DNA from: Plantactinospora endophytica
Lineage (GTDB): Bacteria > Actinomycetota > Actinomycetes > Mycobacteriales > Micromonosporaceae
Assembly: GCF_016862915.1 (NCBI RefSeq)
Contig: NZ_BONW01000028.1
Coordinates: forward strand, 124,001 to 188,000
Length of the DNA: 64,000 nt
Direction: 5' to 3'
Shown: positions 61,249 to 64,000 of the stretch, in pieces
Position numbering within the stretch: the stretch's first letter is position 1
Layout of the letters: every line of letters starts with the position of its first letter
The notes under the pieces: model-generated
The model's database searches: none
Seen by the model: only the letters and a program-made list of their open reading frames with translations
Told to the model about the DNA's origin: nothing
Program-made: the position numbers and the translations under genes

Positions 61249-62078
61249 CGGCTCTCCACCGATGCCCGCGCCATCGAACGCAGCGGTGCGGTAGGCGGGG
61301 TGTCGCGTTCGAGCGCGGCGAGCCGGCGCAGGAAGATCCACGCGGCGGCGGTGGTGAACGCGGCCACGCTGAGCAGCAGCGCCGCCGCCATCAGCGGGTC
61401 GATCGGCGGCCGGTGCGGAGCGAGGATCGTCGCCGGCTGGTGCAGGGACCGCCACCAGACGACCGAGAAGTGCACAAGCGGTACCAGCGCGAACCCGGCG
61501 ATGCCGACGATCGCGGCCGGGCCGCCGACAGGGCGTGCCGGCGGGGTGGTACGGCCCTCGCCGAGGGTGCGTCGGACGGCCAGGTAGCCGGTGTAGACGA
61601 GCAGCAGCAGGGTGGTGCTGACCAGTCTCGGGTCCCACGCCCACCAGGTACCCCAGACCGCCCGTCCCCAGAGGGCGCCGAGCGCGATGGTCAGTGCGGT
61701 CAGCCCGACCCCGAGTTCCGCGGCGACCCGGGCGCGACGGTCCCAGCGGGGGTCCCGGGTGGCGAGGAAGCCGAGGCTGGTGGCGAGGACGGCGGCGAAC
61801 GCGAGGTAGGCGGTCCAGGCGGCCGGGACGTGCAGGTACATCAGTCGCTGGGCGTCGCCCTGTAGCGCGTCGGGCGGCGCGATCAGCAGGCCGGCGGTCG
61901 CGGCGGCGGTGGTCAGCCCGGCGGTCAGCCAGCCCAGGGTCCGCCGATCCGCCGCCGCGTGCCTGTTCGACGAGGTACCCGGGTGGCCGTGCCGAGCGTC
62001 GGCGTCCGGAGTCCGGGCGGTGTCGGGCCGAGATCGGCGGGTCGCCGTTCCGGTTGATCGCGGTCGAGGAAATGCCAC
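61245..62078 (-). CDS. ccmC: Heme exporter/handling protein CcmC
   Basis: The 277-residue protein has six predicted helices and the WWD motif WGTWWAWDPRLVST, with conserved His in YLHVPAAW and LVPLVHFSVVWWRSLHQPATI. These are CcmC features; it loads heme onto CcmE. The related System II CcsA has a similar motif, but the CcmE and CcmF neighbours and the HQPATI segment decide for CcmC. The start is uncertain: GTG 62078 is given, and about 40 disordered residues precede the first helix. It is the first gene of the ccm operon and diverges from ctaC. Confidence 0.88.
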   Translation of the reverse strand: MAFPRPRSTGTATRRSRPDTARTPDADARHGHPGTSSNRHAAADRRTLGWLTAGLTTAAATAGLLIAPPDALQGDAQRLMYLHVPAAWTAYLAFAAVLATSLGFLATRDPRWDRRARVAAELGVGLTALTIALGALWGRAVWGTWWAWDPRLVSTTLLLLVYTGYLAVRRTLGEGRTTPPARPVGGPAAIVGIAGFALVPLVHFSVVWWRSLHQPATILAPHRPPIDPLMAAALLLSVAAFTTAAAWIFLRRLAALERDTPPTAPLRSMARASVESR

Positions 62079-62194
62079 CCTGCCGATGATGCAGGAGTGA
62101 AGAGTGGTTTGGGAGTTAAACGGCAAAAGGACTACCTGTCTCGTTTGTCCGGTTAACCTGGGTCGACGGCCCGAGGAGCGGAGGTGGTGGCCCG
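62079..62194. promoter_or_regulatory. Divergent promoter region ccmC / ctaC
   Basis: 116 bases, with an AT-rich core (62101-62160) unlike the flanks, between the cytochrome c maturation operon and the oxidase genes. Joint control of both units from here is likely. No clear operator is seen. Confidence 0.5.
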
Positions 62195-63217
62195 GTGGCC
62201 GGCAGGGGACCGCAGATCCGCCGTCGGCGGAGCGTACCGATTCCACGGGCCGTCGGCTGCGGGTTGCTGCTCCTGCTCTGCGGCTGCGCCGGCGGTGCAC
62301 CCTCCACCCTGGACCCCGGCGGGGTGGGCGCCCGACGGGTGGCGGACTTCTGGTGGCTGCTGTTCTGGATCTCGGTGGCGGTCTTCGTGGAGGTCATGGC
62401 GCTACTGGTCTGGGCGCTGGTGTTCCGCCGCCACCCGCGCCGCCGGCTCGACCGGTCCGACCCGGTCCGCTTCGTGGTCGTCGCCGGTGCCGGCCTGCCC
62501 TTCGTCGTCCTGCTCGCCGTGTACGGCCTCGGTCTGCGCGACCTGGCCGCACTGGCGCAGCCCGAGACGCCGCCTGCGGTGACCGTCGAGGTGACCGGGC
62601 ACAAGTGGTGGTGGGAGGTGCGCTACGCCGGGGTGGACGGCGCGACCGCCAACGAGATCCGGATCCCCGTCGGCGAGCCGGTGCGGGTGCGGCTGCGCAC
62701 CGCCGACGTCCTGCACAGCTTCTGGGTGCCGCAGTTGATGCCCAAGACCGACCTGATCGCCGGCAAGATCCGCGAGACGTGGCTGCACGCGGAGCGACCG
62801 GGGGAGTACCGCGGCCAGTGCGCCGAGTACTGCGGCCTCCAGCACGCCCACATGGCGTTCCTGGTGGTGGCGCGGCCCCGGGCCGAGTTCGACGCCTGGC
62901 TGGCCCGGCTCGCCGAGCCGGCGCCGGCGCCGGACAGCGACGCCGAGCGCCGAGGCCGGCAGGCGTTCCTCCAGTCCGCCTGCGTCGCCTGCCACACCGT
63001 CCGGGGCACCTCCGCCACCGGCACGGTCGGGCCGGACCTCTCCATGCTCGGTGCCAGGTGGAGCCTCGGCGCCGGCGCGGTGCCGAACGACGGCGGGCAC
63101 CTGGGCGGCTGGATCGCCAACTCGCAGACGGTCAAGCCGGGCAACGCCATGCCGCCGCAGCCGGTCGACGCGGCGGCCCTGCCCGACCTGATCGCGTACC
63201 TGGAATCGCTGCGGTAG
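62195..63217 (+). CDS. ctaC: Cytochrome c oxidase subunit II with fused cytochrome c (caa3-type)
   Basis: The 340-residue protein starts as a lipoprotein (lipobox LLCGC, Cys31) and has two membrane helices. The cupredoxin domain keeps the CuA ligands: HSFWVP, and CAEYCGLQHAHM (Cys-x3-Cys-x3-His and Met). A C-terminal cytochrome c domain follows with CVACH heme binding and an axial Met in NAMPPQ. Fusion to cytochrome c marks a caa3-type oxidase. GTG 62195 follows a GGAGG-rich stretch. Its cytochrome needs the maturation system encoded divergently next to it. Confidence 0.93.
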   Translation: MAGRGPQIRRRRSVPIPRAVGCGLLLLLCGCAGGAPSTLDPGGVGARRVADFWWLLFWISVAVFVEVMALLVWALVFRRHPRRRLDRSDPVRFVVVAGAGLPFVVLLAVYGLGLRDLAALAQPETPPAVTVEVTGHKWWWEVRYAGVDGATANEIRIPVGEPVRVRLRTADVLHSFWVPQLMPKTDLIAGKIRETWLHAERPGEYRGQCAEYCGLQHAHMAFLVVARPRAEFDAWLARLAEPAPAPDSDAERRGRQAFLQSACVACHTVRGTSATGTVGPDLSMLGARWSLGAGAVPNDGGHLGGWIANSQTVKPGNAMPPQPVDAAALPDLIAYLESLR

Positions 63218-63227
63218 GCGCGGGTCG

Positions 63228-64000
63228 ATGTCGTCCAGCACCGCCGCCGAGCGCGGCACCGGTCCCGACCCGGCGGCGATGGCGGCCCTGGACAGCCACT
63301 GGGCGGCGGCGCCGACCCTGCGCAACTGGTTCGCCACCGTGGACCACAAGCGGATCGGGCGGCGGTACCTGGTCACCGCCGCGCTGTTCTTCGGCTTCGC
63401 CGGGGCCAGCGCGCTGGCGATGCGTACCCAACTGGCCGGTCCGGAGGCCGGGGTCCTGTCGGCGCGTGAGTACAACCAGCTCTTCACCATGCACGGCACG
63501 GCGATGATCTTCCTGTTCTCGACGCCGATGCTGTTCGGGTTCGGCAACTTCCTCGTTCCGCTGATGATCGGCACCCGGGACATGGCGTTTCCCCGGCTGA
63601 ACGCGTTCGGCTACTGGGTGTTCCTCTTCGCCGGACTGTTCATGTGGGCCAGCGTGCCGGCCGGTGCCGCGCCCAACGGCGGCTGGTTCGCGTACGTGCC
63701 GCTGACCGACGAGCGGCACACTCCCGGCCTGCACCTCGACGTCTACACCCTGGGGCTGCTCTTCCTCGGCATCTCGACCACGGCCGGCGCGATCAACTTC
63801 ATCGTCACCGCGCTCAAGCTGCGCGCCCCGGGCATGTCGCTCAACCGGGTGCCGATCTTCGTCTGGGCCATCGTCGCCACCGCGTTCATGGTGCTCTTCG
63901 CGCTGCCGGTGCTGAATCTCGACAACGCCCTGCTCTTCCTCGACCGGCGGTTCGACACGCGGTTCTTCGAACCGGAGCGGGGCGGCAACGTCCTGCTCTG
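63228..64000 (+). CDS. ctaD: Cytochrome c oxidase subunit I, 5' part
   Basis: The frame from ATG 63228 is open to the window end (257 codons). It shows the heme-copper oxidase subunit I start: WFATVDHKRIGRRYLVTAALFF, QLFTMHGTAMIFLF with a heme ligand His, and FGFGNFLVPLMIGTRDMAFPRLNAFGYW. The usual FINFIVT-like segment and LFLDRRFDTRFFEP follow. The CuB and second heme ligands lie beyond the window. It begins ten bases after the ctaC stop. Confidence 0.93.
   Translation, partial: MSSSTAAERGTGPDPAAMAALDSHWAAAPTLRNWFATVDHKRIGRRYLVTAALFFGFAGASALAMRTQLAGPEAGVLSAREYNQLFTMHGTAMIFLFSTPMLFGFGNFLVPLMIGTRDMAFPRLNAFGYWVFLFAGLFMWASVPAGAAPNGGWFAYVPLTDERHTPGLHLDVYTLGLLFLGISTTAGAINFIVTALKLRAPGMSLNRVPIFVWAIVATAFMVLFALPVLNLDNALLFLDRRFDTRFFEPERGGNVLL

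Overview
The window is high-GC actinobacterial DNA, with GTG starts, 4-bp stop/start overlaps and GC-rich third positions. It looks like Micromonosporaceae (Micromonospora-like); that placement is inferred from gene style, not from a marker gene. I found no rRNA, tRNA, CRISPR array or intact insertion sequence.

Bases 1-14,300 are accessory and regulatory. They hold the 3' end of an unknown gene, a winged-helix regulator coupled to a membrane protein (648-1684), and a two-gene module (2030-6718) made of a small two-TM protein and a 1416-residue protein with trypsin-fold, STAND/NACHT ATPase and WD40 regions. Both proteins of the module carry an ~18-residue T-G-x-A-x-A motif, twice in the membrane protein and once at the receptor N-terminus. 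This layout resembles amyloid-signalling NLR/effector pairs. The protease fold has lost its catalytic His and Asp. After it come DUF1707, VOC, glycosyltransferase, methyltransferase, Asp-nucleophile hydrolase and AraC genes and two secreted proteins.

Bases 14,400-33,600 look like an orphan biosynthetic cluster for an anthranilate/tryptophan-derived metabolite. Supply genes are a class II DAHP synthase, trpE, trpG, trpD and trpC. A nine-gene minus-strand operon (32,327 to 21,064) encodes two PhzS-like flavin monooxygenases, an HpaB-like monooxygenase, an MFS exporter, an NmrA-like protein, a stand-alone KSQ ketosynthase without AT, a PrnB-family protein, an FrnE-like DsbA protein and TrpC. A MocR protein that has lost its PLP lysine and a divergent AraC protein are the likely regulators. 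No halogenase, ACP, AT or flavin reductase is visible.

Bases 33,700-38,800 hold an LtrA-like membrane protein, a DUF4188 protein, a coupled hydrolase/MBL pair with a truncated hydrolase remnant just upstream, and an AraC regulator.

Bases 38,980-52,060 are a catabolic locus. A DasR-type GntR regulator with RidA and an MBL hydrolase diverges from a ten-gene overlapping operon: sugar ABC transporter without ATPase, SIS isomerase, TIM-barrel isomerase, FGGY kinase, M20 amidohydrolase, IclR regulator, threonine-synthase-like PLP enzyme and Gfo/Idh/MocA oxidoreductase. A near-consensus dre operator lies in the spacer of the operon promoter. The likely substrate is an amino sugar conjugated to an amino acid (inference).

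Bases 52,100-57,000 carry a conserved hypothetical gene, an SDR, an XRE regulator, an MFS transporter and a holin-like membrane protein. Bases 57,086-64,000 hold a System I cytochrome c maturation operon (ccmC, ccmD-like, ccmE, ccmF, ccmG/resA, fused ccmH-ccmI) diverging from ctaC (caa3-type subunit II) and ctaD, which runs off the end. A recurring oddity is tandem repeats at the 3' ends of genes, often spanning the stop codon (44,953; 45,970; 50,828; 54,285; 56,937), with another just past the STAND gene (6,783).
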